DNA of 64,000 nucleotides, taken from assembly GCA_018830105.1 (NCBI GenBank), contig JAHJTC010000016.1, positions 310,001 through 374,000 of the forward strand. The letters are read 5' to 3'. Numbering within the stretch: position 1 is the first letter of the stretch; each line of letters begins with the position of its first letter. Both the position numbers and the translations under genes were made by a program. Origin of the DNA: Bacteroidota bacterium (GTDB lineage Bacteria > Bacteroidota > Bacteroidia > Bacteroidales > F082). Of this stretch, positions 8,144 to 16,482 are shown in pieces. The notes beneath the pieces were generated by a model that worked only from the letters and a program-made list of their open reading frames with translations, searched no databases and had not been told where the DNA came from.

Positions 8144-9991
8144 CTATTCATCACTTCTTTTGGGCTCAAATACCCTAACCTCAAAATCATCAATAAGTAT
8201 GCGGTTTGCACTTCTGTTCCAGATGTAAGTCTGAAATTGGTCGTTTTTAGTTGTAGGCTCAGGAGCGAGATAATCGATGGATAAGGATTGCCATTCGCCG
8301 ATTTTTGAAGTTTCAAGGGGGAAAACACGGTATTTATATGTTTGACCATTACTGGATCTACGGGATCCGTAGTAGGCATATGTGCACACTAAAAGTGCAT
8401 CCCCTTTTTTTATGGGTTTCTCTCCCATAAATTTCAAACTGACCCTTGCCCAATAGTGTTCTTTATCGGTAATTTCACGATGAGCAATTTTTAAATCCTT
8501 GCTAAATTGAATTTTATCATCCATTAGGAATACAAGATTCGTTGAATCTATGGGGTCAATGAATTGCCCGGGATTCTGAAAATCGTAATGGACTAAAACT
8601 TTTGAATGATAAATGCTTGTGTCAGGAATTTTGTTTCCGGTTTGATCATCTATGTAATGATCCAGCCTGAGATATTTTTTTACATCAGGATTAATGCTTG
8701 TTTTGCCAAAGATTTTATAATAGTATGTTTTGGTCATTTTTGAGCTGTCGATAATGCCCATCCTAATCTGCCACCCTTGAATCGCACTCAACCAAATAAA
8801 GAAAATTAACAATAGAGCTGCTGTCGATTTTACAAACCATTTTTTCTTCAAAATCAGGCTGATGAAAGCCGCCAACGGAAGTGCCAGCAGGGCATAGGAT
8901 TGGATAAAGGCGCGCCAGCCATAACTGATGAGGCTGGTGAAGGCCGCGATCAAAAACAAGTTCACAGCAAAATGCAGCAGCAGGGGAGGTGCAAGTGCCT
9001 TGTGTTTTTTCCATAAAGGGATAAAACCCAGCAGCGCGAAGACCATCAGCGGGGCATAAATCAACCAGCCTTTTCTGAAGCTGAAAAGTACCCAGCCAAA
9101 ACGCGGGTTGGTAAAATCAAAACCCGACTGTGGATCGGTATAAGTGCTGTAAATGAATTTTCCGGTAAACGTATAAAAATAAAGCAGTTGCGGCAATCCA
9201 GCCAGAAAAGTGAAAAACACCAGCAAGATCACTTGTCCGAAATGTGTTTGGATAAGCCGGATTTTGTTTTTCAAACTTGCTTTATCATACACATTCCAAA
9301 ACAGTGGGATGAGAACCGCAACAATATCGCTCGGTCGGCTAACGATGATCAGGCCAAGCAACAAACCGATGGCGACAGCAAAACGTTTTTTCTGTTCTTC
9401 GTGCCAGCGGATGGTAAACCACAGCAGCATGGCATAAAAACTCAACAAAATAGTGTGCGGGGCGCCGGCATCAAAAGTGGACCAAAAAATTAAATTAGTC
9501 CCCAGATAAAGGGCAATCAAGGTCCAGCTGGTGGTTGTGTCATCGAAATATTTCAATAACACCTTGCGTGTAAATATCAGGCCGACAATCACATAAAACC
9601 AGGCTGCAATCATCATGGCCAGCTGATAGGGATACGAAAAACCGTCAGCCGGATACTGGCTCATATTGGCCATGAGGTGCCCCAAAAAGAAGAACGGCGA
9701 AAGCAAAATGGCGATTCCATTAAAAAAACGGATAATATTGTATTGTCCCTCCTTTTGAAGCTGATAAAAAGTGGGGGTGTTGTTGTAGGTTTCATTGATT
9801 TTTTCGAGCCAGCTGATATCACTAACAGCCGGATCGTGGTAGATAAAGGTTGCCGGTAAATGAAGATACAAGCCAAAATAATCAAAGCTCAGCAAATTGG
9901 TCTGCTGATAACCAAATTTCAACAGACCCAGGAGAATCACGAGTCCCCAAACAGTAAGCAGCGATCGCTGATTTGAGCTGTAGCCCTTCAT
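8144..9991 (-). CDS. GT-C-fold glycosyltransferase-like membrane protein (paralogue C)
   Basis: 615 residues, the longest of the three paralogues and the first gene of the GT-C/GT2/GT-C operon. Landmarks are SFDYFGLYLHLPATFIY after helix 1, VSRPSDIVAVLIP, FSFRKGWLIYAPLMVF, SYGWRAFIQSYAL and SSKMTKTYYYKIFGKTS. The last 170 residues or so form a soluble domain with the look of a beta-sandwich (VLVHYDFQNP, YWARVSLKFMG, GEWQSLSIDYLAP, ILIDDFEVRVFEP), resembling carbohydrate-binding-module folds by pattern only. This part probably lies outside the inner membrane. I infer transfer of a lipid-linked sugar to an envelope glycan or protein; the acceptor is unknown. Confidence 0.6.
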   Translation of the reverse strand: MKGYSSNQRSLLTVWGLVILLGLLKFGYQQTNLLSFDYFGLYLHLPATFIYHDPAVSDISWLEKINETYNNTPTFYQLQKEGQYNIIRFFNGIAILLSPFFFLGHLMANMSQYPADGFSYPYQLAMMIAAWFYVIVGLIFTRKVLLKYFDDTTTSWTLIALYLGTNLIFWSTFDAGAPHTILLSFYAMLLWFTIRWHEEQKKRFAVAIGLLLGLIIVSRPSDIVAVLIPLFWNVYDKASLKNKIRLIQTHFGQVILLVFFTFLAGLPQLLYFYTFTGKFIYSTYTDPQSGFDFTNPRFGWVLFSFRKGWLIYAPLMVFALLGFIPLWKKHKALAPPLLLHFAVNLFLIAAFTSLISYGWRAFIQSYALLALPLAAFISLILKKKWFVKSTAALLLIFFIWLSAIQGWQIRMGIIDSSKMTKTYYYKIFGKTSINPDVKKYLRLDHYIDDQTGNKIPDTSIYHSKVLVHYDFQNPGQFIDPIDSTNLVFLMDDKIQFSKDLKIAHREITDKEHYWARVSLKFMGEKPIKKGDALLVCTYAYYGSRRSSNGQTYKYRVFPLETSKIGEWQSLSIDYLAPEPTTKNDQFQTYIWNRSANRILIDDFEVRVFEPKRSDE

Positions 9992-10033
9992 TTATTTTCG
10001 ATTTTGGTTGAACGAATGCAAACCCGAAAAGTA

Positions 10034-12013
10034 CTACTTTTTAATGAATTTCAGCTTTTGAACGGTGTCATTGTTTTCCACAATTAACACATATTCTCCG
10101 CGGCTTAAATGATTGACATGAATGGAGTTTGCGCTGAAATGGCGTGTTTCAAAAACAACTTTCCCCTGCAAATCAAGTATTTTGATGGTATTGCTCTCAG
10201 CTGTTAATCCCTTAATCTGCAAAATATCCTGAACCGGATTGGGATAGATTTGGATAGCCTCCGTTTTTGCTTCTGCCAGATTTACAAAGATGTCCATCAC
10301 AACAAGCTCAGTCAGGTCTTCATCAATCATTTCTACTGATCCGTTCACAGCTTCGTAGGCTTCAACCAATACTTCATAAGTATAAGTTCCCGGCTCAAGG
10401 GATTCAAAAACGCTGATGCCGCTGTCATTTGTGCTTTGTGTGCCAATTCCTTCCAACGTAATTTCAGCTCCAGCCAGCGCAAGGCCTTCTTCATCTTCAA
10501 CCATAAAAGTCAGGTCATAAGTGGCAGATTGCTGATTTGCAATCACTGTCCATTCGGCTTCTGAACCATGAGGGGTGCTTAGCGTATAAACAACATTTTC
10601 ATTGAAATCCTGTGCCACTTCCGAAGCAGGATCACCGCTAATGCCCAGTTCAACAGTATAAGTTGGAATCAGGTTTGTAAGCGAAATGCCTGCCGGAACT
10701 TCGAGCGTAACAGTAAAATTGTCAGGATTAACCGTTCCGGAAATATTGTTTTCAAGTTGCGGATTGTTGAGGGCCAGCAAGTCAAAAGACAAAAATTCGG
10801 GCTCCAGCGTTTTAATCGGTTCATAGGTTACCAGCCCAAGCGTGCCATCATCTGGTTGATGAAAAATATAGGTTTCTGCAATGGCTAAATCATTGGTTCC
10901 CCAGTAATTACCAATAGCACTCACGTCTTCGGCCGTATTGTTATAAAAAGCATAAGTTTCTCCTGTATTGCCATTCTCATAAAAAACATTTCCTCCCGGA
11001 TTCATGGCTGTGCCGAGATTAATGTCAACGATTTCTTGCGTGGTAATTCCCCACAAATTGCCCGAAATGATATTATTACGAATAATGGCTTTATTGGTGG
11101 TTGTGGTTCCATAAAAATTCAGGCCGCTTCCGCCAAGCATCGGATCGTTTTGAATGTTATTGCCTGCCAGTATGTTATCGCTGATACGGCTGCTGATATT
11201 GTTGCCAATTTGTGCATAGCCGTAGCGGTTATTCACAATGGTATTGCCTGAAACAACGGCTTTGGTATTTCCTACGCCAACCAGACTGGAGATAGAAATT
11301 CCGCCTGCATTATCGTTAAATCCTTCCACGTAATTGCCAACAATATAAATGCTGTCAACAGCTCCGGGCCCGAGGTTGAGCTGCGGACGATTGCTGTTAT
11401 CATTAGTATTGTGGATGAATTCATTAAAATAAATCTGAGGCGAACCTTCCGTATTGGCACCTGATCCAATAGCCGAACGTTCGTTCTCCACAAAGCGGCA
11501 GTAGCGGATTATTGGGCTGCAATTGCTGTAGCTTATCACACTTGAGGTATTGGATGAGCTGTTGTGAATAAAAGTACAATATTCAAAAGTGGCTTCACTT
11601 TCGATAAGCTGTATGCCTCCGCCATGCGTGATGCGTGTGTTGGCAATATAATTGGCTTGTGAGTCTTCAAAACGCAGACCGTCAAATCCCTGCCCTGCAG
11701 TAATAGTATCCACAGCAGTGATAATTACTTCCCCATTTTCGGGATTTGAAATAATACTGCCAAAAAACTCGGGACGAAGGCCTGCAGCAATTTTTAGAAC
11801 GGTGGCTTCGGTTATTTTTAAGGTGTCAGTAGCTGAAATGGTAAGGGCATTATTTATGATAAAGCTTCCATTTTCAAAACTTACAGTGCCACCACTCAAA
11901 TCTACCAGATCGTCAAGTGTGTAGGCCTGGCTGTTTCCGGGCGTGATATATTGTGCCTGCGTGGTCAAAAGCATGCCAAAAAGGAAAAGTAAGATAAAGC
12001 TAAAGTTTTTCAT
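10034..12013 (-). CDS. Secreted beta-helix protein with type IX sorting domain
   Basis: About 659 residues from the ATG at 12013, which gives a clean signal peptide (MKNFSFILLFLFG, cleavage near TTQAQ). The frame extends to 12040, but those nine codons coincide with a promoter-like stretch. Residues about 100-400 carry repeated short segments rich in N and G (for example IIRNNIISGN, AVVSGNTIVNN), typical of right-handed parallel beta-helix repeats. Then come a beta-rich region, a Cna-B/carboxypeptidase-regulatory-like domain (LALAGAEITLEG, LEPGTYTYEV), and a C-terminal sorting domain starting at IYPNPVQDILQI and ending in KLKFIKK. It should be exported by Sec and then by type IX secretion. 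Target polymer or role is unknown. The GT-C operon starts 43 bases downstream. Confidence 0.85.
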   Translation of the reverse strand: MKNFSFILLFLFGMLLTTQAQYITPGNSQAYTLDDLVDLSGGTVSFENGSFIINNALTISATDTLKITEATVLKIAAGLRPEFFGSIISNPENGEVIITAVDTITAGQGFDGLRFEDSQANYIANTRITHGGGIQLIESEATFEYCTFIHNSSSNTSSVISYSNCSPIIRYCRFVENERSAIGSGANTEGSPQIYFNEFIHNTNDNSNRPQLNLGPGAVDSIYIVGNYVEGFNDNAGGISISSLVGVGNTKAVVSGNTIVNNRYGYAQIGNNISSRISDNILAGNNIQNDPMLGGSGLNFYGTTTTNKAIIRNNIISGNLWGITTQEIVDINLGTAMNPGGNVFYENGNTGETYAFYNNTAEDVSAIGNYWGTNDLAIAETYIFHQPDDGTLGLVTYEPIKTLEPEFLSFDLLALNNPQLENNISGTVNPDNFTVTLEVPAGISLTNLIPTYTVELGISGDPASEVAQDFNENVVYTLSTPHGSEAEWTVIANQQSATYDLTFMVEDEEGLALAGAEITLEGIGTQSTNDSGISVFESLEPGTYTYEVLVEAYEAVNGSVEMIDEDLTELVVMDIFVNLAEAKTEAIQIYPNPVQDILQIKGLTAESNTIKILDLQGKVVFETRHFSANSIHVNHLSRGEYVLIVENNDTVQKLKFIKK

Positions 12014-12027
12014 GAGGTATTTTTTTG

Positions 12028-12035
12028 CGAAGTTA
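12028..12035 (-). promoter_or_regulatory. Near-match -7 element for the beta-helix gene
   Basis: On the minus strand it reads TAACTTCG, one base from TAnnTTTG, 14 bases before the ATG at 12013. It lies in the stretch that would otherwise encode MFNFAKK. Confidence 0.35.
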
Positions 12036-12040
12036 AACAA

Positions 12041-12622
12041 TCATTTTTTCTGAATTGATTTTGCTTTTCTGATTTGTTTTGGGCCGTACCACATCCAAAA
12101 TCCGGTTATGGAAAACAGCAGCAGCGCCAATCCCATCAGCGAGGTGAAGAAAAGTTTAAAATAGTCGTTTTCAAAGCCAAAATAGCGATCGAGGTAGGAC
12201 GCATCGTGCAGCTGCTCCAGAAAATCGGATCGGCGTTTTCTAATTTGTAAAACATCGGCGGTAGCCGCATCCATTTGCACGCCCCAGTAATGGTCAAAAT
12301 AAACGAATTTCACGATTCCTTCCTGTTTACGCGCATCGATACGTGCTATTTTGAGTGACAATTCTGCTGAAACAGTTTGATGTAATGCAATGCCCGCAAC
12401 CTTTTCAAGGCTGTCTAATGGCAGCCATTGCGATAAATCAGAAGTGCTCCCCTTTTGTGTTTTGGGCAAAATTAAATCTGCACTGTTCTTTTTCCATCCA
12501 AGCAATATGCCGGTAATGGCAACATTAAGTATAAAAACAAGTAAGATCAAGCCGCTGCTGCGATGAATTTTGCGAAAAAGCCGAATGGTTTTAGCCCGAT
12601 TACTGATTTGGAATTTTGTCAT
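12041..12622 (-). CDS. PepSY-associated membrane protein
   Basis: 193 residues with two clear membrane helices: one near residues 22-42 (SGLILLVFILNVAITGILLGW, preceded by the RKIHRSSG motif) and one near 158-178 (FTSLMGLALLLFSITGFWMWYGPK). RK-x-H at the first helix and the tryptophan-rich end of the second are signatures of the PepSY-associated TM family (PF03929). The loop between them (VKFVYFDHYWGVQMDAATADVL) is a single PepSY-like unit. Larger relatives occur in iron and siderophore reduction systems; this short form has no established function. It lies directly upstream of the beta-helix gene on the same strand. Confidence 0.8.
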   Translation of the reverse strand: MTKFQISNRAKTIRLFRKIHRSSGLILLVFILNVAITGILLGWKKNSADLILPKTQKGSTSDLSQWLPLDSLEKVAGIALHQTVSAELSLKIARIDARKQEGIVKFVYFDHYWGVQMDAATADVLQIRKRRSDFLEQLHDASYLDRYFGFENDYFKLFFTSLMGLALLLFSITGFWMWYGPKQIRKAKSIQKK

Positions 12623-12679
12623 TAAAGTTCAGTAGGATATAAATGGTAAATAGGTGCAACTGTCAAAGTCTTAATCAGG

Positions 12680-13141
12680 TTAATAACCATAAGCCTTTCC
12701 GGTCATTTCTTTGATTATAACTTCCATTACGCACACGTTTTTTAGCGCGGGCTCGCTATATTTGAACGGATTATCTGTGTATTGATGCATAATAACATCC
12801 AAAGCCTGCTGTTTTTCATCCATTTCTTCAAGAAATTTTATCTCACCCAGGATCATCACCGAACGGTATTTCATGGAGTAGCTGCAAGCCACTTCGGTGT
12901 TTTGCCAACGTAACTCATGATCGGTACTGAAAGTAATGCAAACATGCGGATTGTGTTTGAGAATTTCAATTTTCCGGCCTTCGGGAGCTGCATGAAGAAA
13001 CAGGCGGCGGTTTTCGAAGCCGAAGTTCATAGGCACAGCATAAGGCATGCCATGGGTATCGACCATTGACAAGGTGCAGGCTTCACATTTTTTAATTATG
13101 GACACTATTTCAGGTTCAAAAGTCAGGGCTCTGTTTTTCAT
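12680..13141 (-). CDS. Pyridoxamine 5'-phosphate oxidase-family flavin-binding protein
   Basis: 153 residues from ATG 13141 (MKNRALTFEP). A longer frame to a TTG at 13171 begins in promoter-like sequence and is not preferred. The fold is recognised from CTLSMVDTHGMPYAVPMNFGFENRRLFLHAA followed by KIEILKHNPHVCITF, a split-barrel FMN-binding pattern seen in NimA-like and general-stress FMN proteins. The substrate is unknown; relatives act as flavin reductases or heme/F420-type binders. It is divergent from the M28 peptidase gene with about 100 bases between the two starts. Confidence 0.82.
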   Translation of the reverse strand: MKNRALTFEPEIVSIIKKCEACTLSMVDTHGMPYAVPMNFGFENRRLFLHAAPEGRKIEILKHNPHVCITFSTDHELRWQNTEVACSYSMKYRSVMILGEIKFLEEMDEKQQALDVIMHQYTDNPFKYSEPALKNVCVMEVIIKEMTGKAYGY

Positions 13142-13222
13142 TTTTCTTGTGTTCTCCTGTGATTGCTGCAAAGATCGTAATTTTAACCCAAATAGCCTTA
13201 CAGCATGTTAGTTTGAAATGTT

Positions 13223-13230
13223 TAATTTTG
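13223..13230 (+). promoter_or_regulatory. TAnnTTTG -7 element for the M28 peptidase gene
   Basis: TAATTTTG ends 14 bases before the ATG at 13245. The core overlaps an upstream in-frame ATG at 13218, which therefore should not be the start. Confidence 0.55.
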
Positions 13231-13244
13231 CAAAAAAAATAACT

Positions 13245-15020
13245 ATGCGTTTATTCAGTGTAATACTACTTATAACTTTCTTTGTCAATTCGTTAACTTA
13301 TGGTCAGCAGCCAGAATCGGAAATATCATCCATGCAGGAGCAGCTGAAATTTTTAGCTTCCGATTCGCTTAAAGGGCGTTTTCCGGGAACTCCTGAAGAT
13401 GCTGTGGCTGCCAGCTTTATTCTGGAAAAGTTTTTGGATGCAGGGCTTAAACCGCTTGATGACAATGGAATGCAGTATTTTTCGGTGGTCACATCTGTTG
13501 AGGCTACCTCAAACAATAAGGTTCAATGGGAAGATGCTGTTGCTGAGTTTCAGAAAGATTTTAGTCTGTATGCTTTTAGCAGCAATGCCAGTATTGAGGC
13601 CGAAGTTGTGTTTGCCGGCTACGGGTTAATACTCGATCTCGACTCTTTGCAATGGAACGATTATAAAAGTGTGGATGCCACAGGAAAATGGGTGCTTGTG
13701 TTGGAAGGTGATCCTGAACCCGAAAATAACGACAGCCCGTTTATTCCTTTTGCCAATGTGCGAAGCAAAGCATTGCACGCCCGCGATCAGGGTGCTTTGG
13801 GGCTGTTGGTTGTTGGTGGAAGCCGCAATGATGCAAAAGATGAAATTACGCCTTTGCTTTTTGAACGTTCTGTAATTAGTTCCGGAATCCCTGTAATCGA
13901 CTTAAAACGTAGCTGGGTGAACGCCCACATGCTTCCCGAAGGCTGGACAACAGATAGTTTGGAAACACTTGCCAATGATGGTGTTATAACGTTGAAAGAA
14001 ATGGGGAACGAAGTGTTTAACGCAACTACAGAACTTGAGCGCCAGGAAGTTAGAACCCAAAATATTGTAGCCTATCTGCCTGGAAGCGATCCTGAGTTGA
14101 AGCAGGAATTTGTGGTTTTAGGAGCACATTACGACCATCTGGGCATGGGTGGTCAGGGATCGGGATCACGCACCCCTGATACCGTTGCACCTCACTATGG
14201 AGCCGATGATAATGGATCGGGTGTTGTGGGGCTTATTGCAATGGCACAAAGAATGGCAGAATTAGAAGAAAAGCCTGCCAGAAGTTTGGTGTTTGCAGCT
14301 TTTGGCGCCGAAGAGCTTGGATTATTGGGTTCCCGTTATTTGGCGAAAAATACGCCATTTGAAGCCGAAGATATGCATGCAATGGTTAATTTCGATATGA
14401 TTGGCCGGCTCAACGAACAAAAAAGTATAGCAGTGGGCGGAACAGGTACTGCGGTAGAATCAGAAGATTTATTGAACGAATTGAAGCAAAATACTGTACT
14501 CGGGTTATCGTATTCTCCCGAAGGTTTTGGAGCTTCGGATCATGCTTCTTTTTATGCTGAAGATATTCCTGTGTTTTTTATCAGCACGGGTGCACACAGC
14601 GATTACCATACTCCGGCAGATACTTGGGATAAAATTAATTACGAAGGGATGGAGCTTGTGCTTGATTTTAGCGAGGATTTATTGCTGAATTTATTGAACC
14701 GTCCTGAACGATTAAGCTTTCAGGAAGCCGGGCCAAAAGAACGCACTTCGGGGCGACGTGGTTTTAAGGTGACACTTGGCATTATGCCTGATTTCACGAG
14801 CGAATCAACTGATGGATTGGGAGTTGGTGGCGTTACCAAAGGTGGTCCGGCCGACAGGGCAGGTATGCTTAAAGGCGATAAAATTATTGGCATCAATGGC
14901 ATGCCGGTTCAAAATATTTATGATTATATGAACCGCCTCAAGCAGCTTAAAGCCGGCGAACGCGCCAATGTTGACGTAAACCGGAATGGTGAAGAACTTG
15001 TGTTGATTGTGGAACTGTAG
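13245..15020 (+). CDS. M28-family aminopeptidase with PA-like and PDZ domains
   Basis: About 591 residues from ATG 13245, giving a signal peptide (MRLFSVILLITFFVNSLTYG). A protease-associated-like insert occupies roughly residues 120-250. The zinc peptidase core follows: GAHYDHLGMG (first ligand His), YGADDNGSG (bridging Asp), FGAEELGLLGS (catalytic Glu and ligand Glu), VNFDMIGR (Asp) and YHTPADTWDKI (final His). All the expected metal ligands are present. The last 90 residues are a PDZ-like domain (GGPADRAGMLKGDKIIGINGMPV). It is an exported metallo-aminopeptidase of the envelope; the substrate is not predictable. The gtrA-like gene follows after six bases. Confidence 0.92.
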   Translation: MRLFSVILLITFFVNSLTYGQQPESEISSMQEQLKFLASDSLKGRFPGTPEDAVAASFILEKFLDAGLKPLDDNGMQYFSVVTSVEATSNNKVQWEDAVAEFQKDFSLYAFSSNASIEAEVVFAGYGLILDLDSLQWNDYKSVDATGKWVLVLEGDPEPENNDSPFIPFANVRSKALHARDQGALGLLVVGGSRNDAKDEITPLLFERSVISSGIPVIDLKRSWVNAHMLPEGWTTDSLETLANDGVITLKEMGNEVFNATTELERQEVRTQNIVAYLPGSDPELKQEFVVLGAHYDHLGMGGQGSGSRTPDTVAPHYGADDNGSGVVGLIAMAQRMAELEEKPARSLVFAAFGAEELGLLGSRYLAKNTPFEAEDMHAMVNFDMIGRLNEQKSIAVGGTGTAVESEDLLNELKQNTVLGLSYSPEGFGASDHASFYAEDIPVFFISTGAHSDYHTPADTWDKINYEGMELVLDFSEDLLLNLLNRPERLSFQEAGPKERTSGRRGFKVTLGIMPDFTSESTDGLGVGGVTKGGPADRAGMLKGDKIIGINGMPVQNIYDYMNRLKQLKAGERANVDVNRNGEELVLIVEL

Positions 15021-15026
15021 CCGGCT

Positions 15027-15446
15027 GTGACCATTCAACTTCTATATATCAGCTTTGTAATCAGAGGATTTCTGTTTAAATTTCTGAAGTTTGGTGCAGT
15101 AGGTTTTTCGGGATTATTTGTTGATTTTGGATTGACCTACCTTTTTAAAGAAGTTTTCCATGTTCAAAAATATGTAAGCAATGCCATCGGCTTTATGATG
15201 GCGGCCAGCAGTAACTATATCTTAAATCGTATTTGGACTTTTGAAAGTACAAACCCAAATATTGCACTGGAATATACGGAGTTTATTACTATTTCGCTGA
15301 TCGGGCTGGTGATCAATACAGCCATCCTGTATTTATTGGTAAGCAAACTAAGGATGAATTTCTACCTCAGCAAGGTTTTTGCCATTGCAGTAGTTACACT
15401 GTGGAATTTCTTTGCCAACCTGCTGGTTACCTTTGCTGTAGTTTAG
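15027..15446 (+). CDS. GtrA-family membrane protein
   Basis: 139 residues starting at a GTG, six bases after the peptidase stop. Four hydrophobic segments, with FLKFGAVGFSGLFVDFGLTYL at the start and the family hallmark SSNYILNRIWTF after helix 2. GtrA-family proteins (PF04138) are proposed to flip or help supply polyprenyl-phosphate-linked sugars in cell-surface glycan modification, which fits the GT-C and DPM1-like genes 5-11 kb away. No partner glycosyltransferase is directly adjacent. It ends tail-to-tail with the RES gene, one base apart. Confidence 0.85.
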   Translation: MTIQLLYISFVIRGFLFKFLKFGAVGFSGLFVDFGLTYLFKEVFHVQKYVSNAIGFMMAASSNYILNRIWTFESTNPNIALEYTEFITISLIGLVINTAILYLLVSKLRMNFYLSKVFAIAVVTLWNFFANLLVTFAVV

Positions 15447-15447
15447 T

Positions 15448-15906
15448 TTACCTGAAAATCCTGTGATCAAACGGAAAACGTTCCTTGTTTACGATAGCGA
15501 TCTGCTTAAATCGGGGATGAGCCGGATTGATTAAAACATTGAAATCACCCTGCGTTACAACTGACGGGACTTTGATGACAGCATATTTGTTTTCAATGAT
15601 GAAGCGATCACCGATATTTTGCGTTTCCCGGCCGTGCGGAAAACTGTTCCAATACGTTGGCAAATCATTTATGTTTAGATGAAATATTTCTAAATCGTCA
15701 GGTAAAAAAATGGTTAGCATCATAAAATCTCGTGGCAGCATGGACAAACTTAAATGAACCAAAACCTCTGCCATGGCCAGTGAGCGATTTCCGGCAGTAT
15801 AAATGATTTCTGTGCCTTGCGAATTCCACCTGGCTCCTTTCAAGGCAGCGCCATAACCCGATAGTTGGTCGGCATATTTTTCGCGGCTTAACCTATAAAC
15901 TTCCAT
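15448..15906 (-). CDS. RES-domain toxin
   Basis: 152 residues. The RES family residues are all visible: Arg in VYRLSRE at the start, GARWNSQGTEIIYTA, the Glu in SLAMAEVLVHL, and the Ser in IKVPSVV followed by NVLINPAHPRF. Characterised RES toxins (MbcT, ParT) attack NAD+ or ADP-ribosylate a target. The DUF2384-type antitoxin gene ends nine bases upstream, the usual antitoxin-first order of these type II modules. Catalytic residues look intact, so the toxin may be active. Confidence 0.92.
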   Translation of the reverse strand: MEVYRLSREKYADQLSGYGAALKGARWNSQGTEIIYTAGNRSLAMAEVLVHLSLSMLPRDFMMLTIFLPDDLEIFHLNINDLPTYWNSFPHGRETQNIGDRFIIENKYAVIKVPSVVTQGDFNVLINPAHPRFKQIAIVNKERFPFDHRIFR

Positions 15907-15915
15907 GACTAAATA

Positions 15916-16419
15916 CTAAACGAAAATGCCATGATCAATGTGAATCAACTCGGCTAAAACCAATTCGCGGCCGTATTGATCACTTAAGAGCTCAACAGGT
16001 TTGTTATTTCCCAGTGCATAAACAGGGCTATTAAGCCATTGCTTAAACTGCTCATAATCCTCAAAAACCTGAAGACCACGGTAGATAAACTCAGTCATTG
16101 CAAAAATGCGTTCGGATTGCAGCGGTTTAAAAACAAAACCTTCAGTTTGTTTGCTTCTGGCAAGGGTTTTTGTGGAAACTCCCAAAAATACAGCCCATTG
16201 ATGTTCGTTGAATGGACTCACATCCTGAATAGTTTGAAAAACATGGTAAGGAATTCCTGTTCTTATTAAGGTGCTGACCAGAAGTTTGTTATCTAAAACA
16301 AGCCTGATGGAAGATTTATCAGCTATTGATTCAAAACTGCGCTGGTAAGATATTTTTTGAGCATATCCGGCTATTGCTTCGGAGATGAGATGTTCAATAT
16401 TATCTGTTGTTGTAATCAT
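15916..16419 (-). CDS. Xre/MbcA/ParS-type antitoxin (DUF2384)
   Basis: About 167 residues from ATG 16419; a longer frame to TTG 16440 starts inside the promoter core. The N-terminal half holds a helix-turn-helix-like region (VFLGVSTKTLARSKQT). The C-terminal half has the DUF2384 signature: FIYRGLQVFEDYEQFKQWLNSPVYALGNNKPVELL, followed by a short tail that in relatives plugs the toxin active site. It neutralises the RES toxin encoded next and probably represses its own promoter. Operator-like repeats lie over that promoter. Confidence 0.92.
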   Translation of the reverse strand: MITTTDNIEHLISEAIAGYAQKISYQRSFESIADKSSIRLVLDNKLLVSTLIRTGIPYHVFQTIQDVSPFNEHQWAVFLGVSTKTLARSKQTEGFVFKPLQSERIFAMTEFIYRGLQVFEDYEQFKQWLNSPVYALGNNKPVELLSDQYGRELVLAELIHIDHGIFV

Positions 16420-16429
16420 GACATATACA

Positions 16430-16468
16430 TTTGTCCCCAAAATTACGACAAATGTCTCAGTTTGTCAA
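16430..16468 (-). promoter_or_regulatory. RES/Xre promoter overlapped by operator-like repeats
   Basis: On the minus strand TTG (16468-16466), a 20-base spacer and TAATTTTG (16445-16438) form a complete Bacteroidota promoter, 18 bases before the ATG at 16419. In forward coordinates TTTGTC (16430-16435), GACAAA (16447-16452) and TTTGTC (16461-16466) alternate in orientation, giving two overlapping inverted repeats with spacers of 11 and 8 bases that cover both promoter elements. This is what one expects of an autoregulated antitoxin operator. Confidence 0.7.
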
Positions 16469-16482
16469 GCTTTTTATCAAAT

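Noticed and set aside
8137..8379. 80-codon minus-strand frame
   Set aside because: It overlaps the end of GT-C paralogue C in another frame and has no family features.
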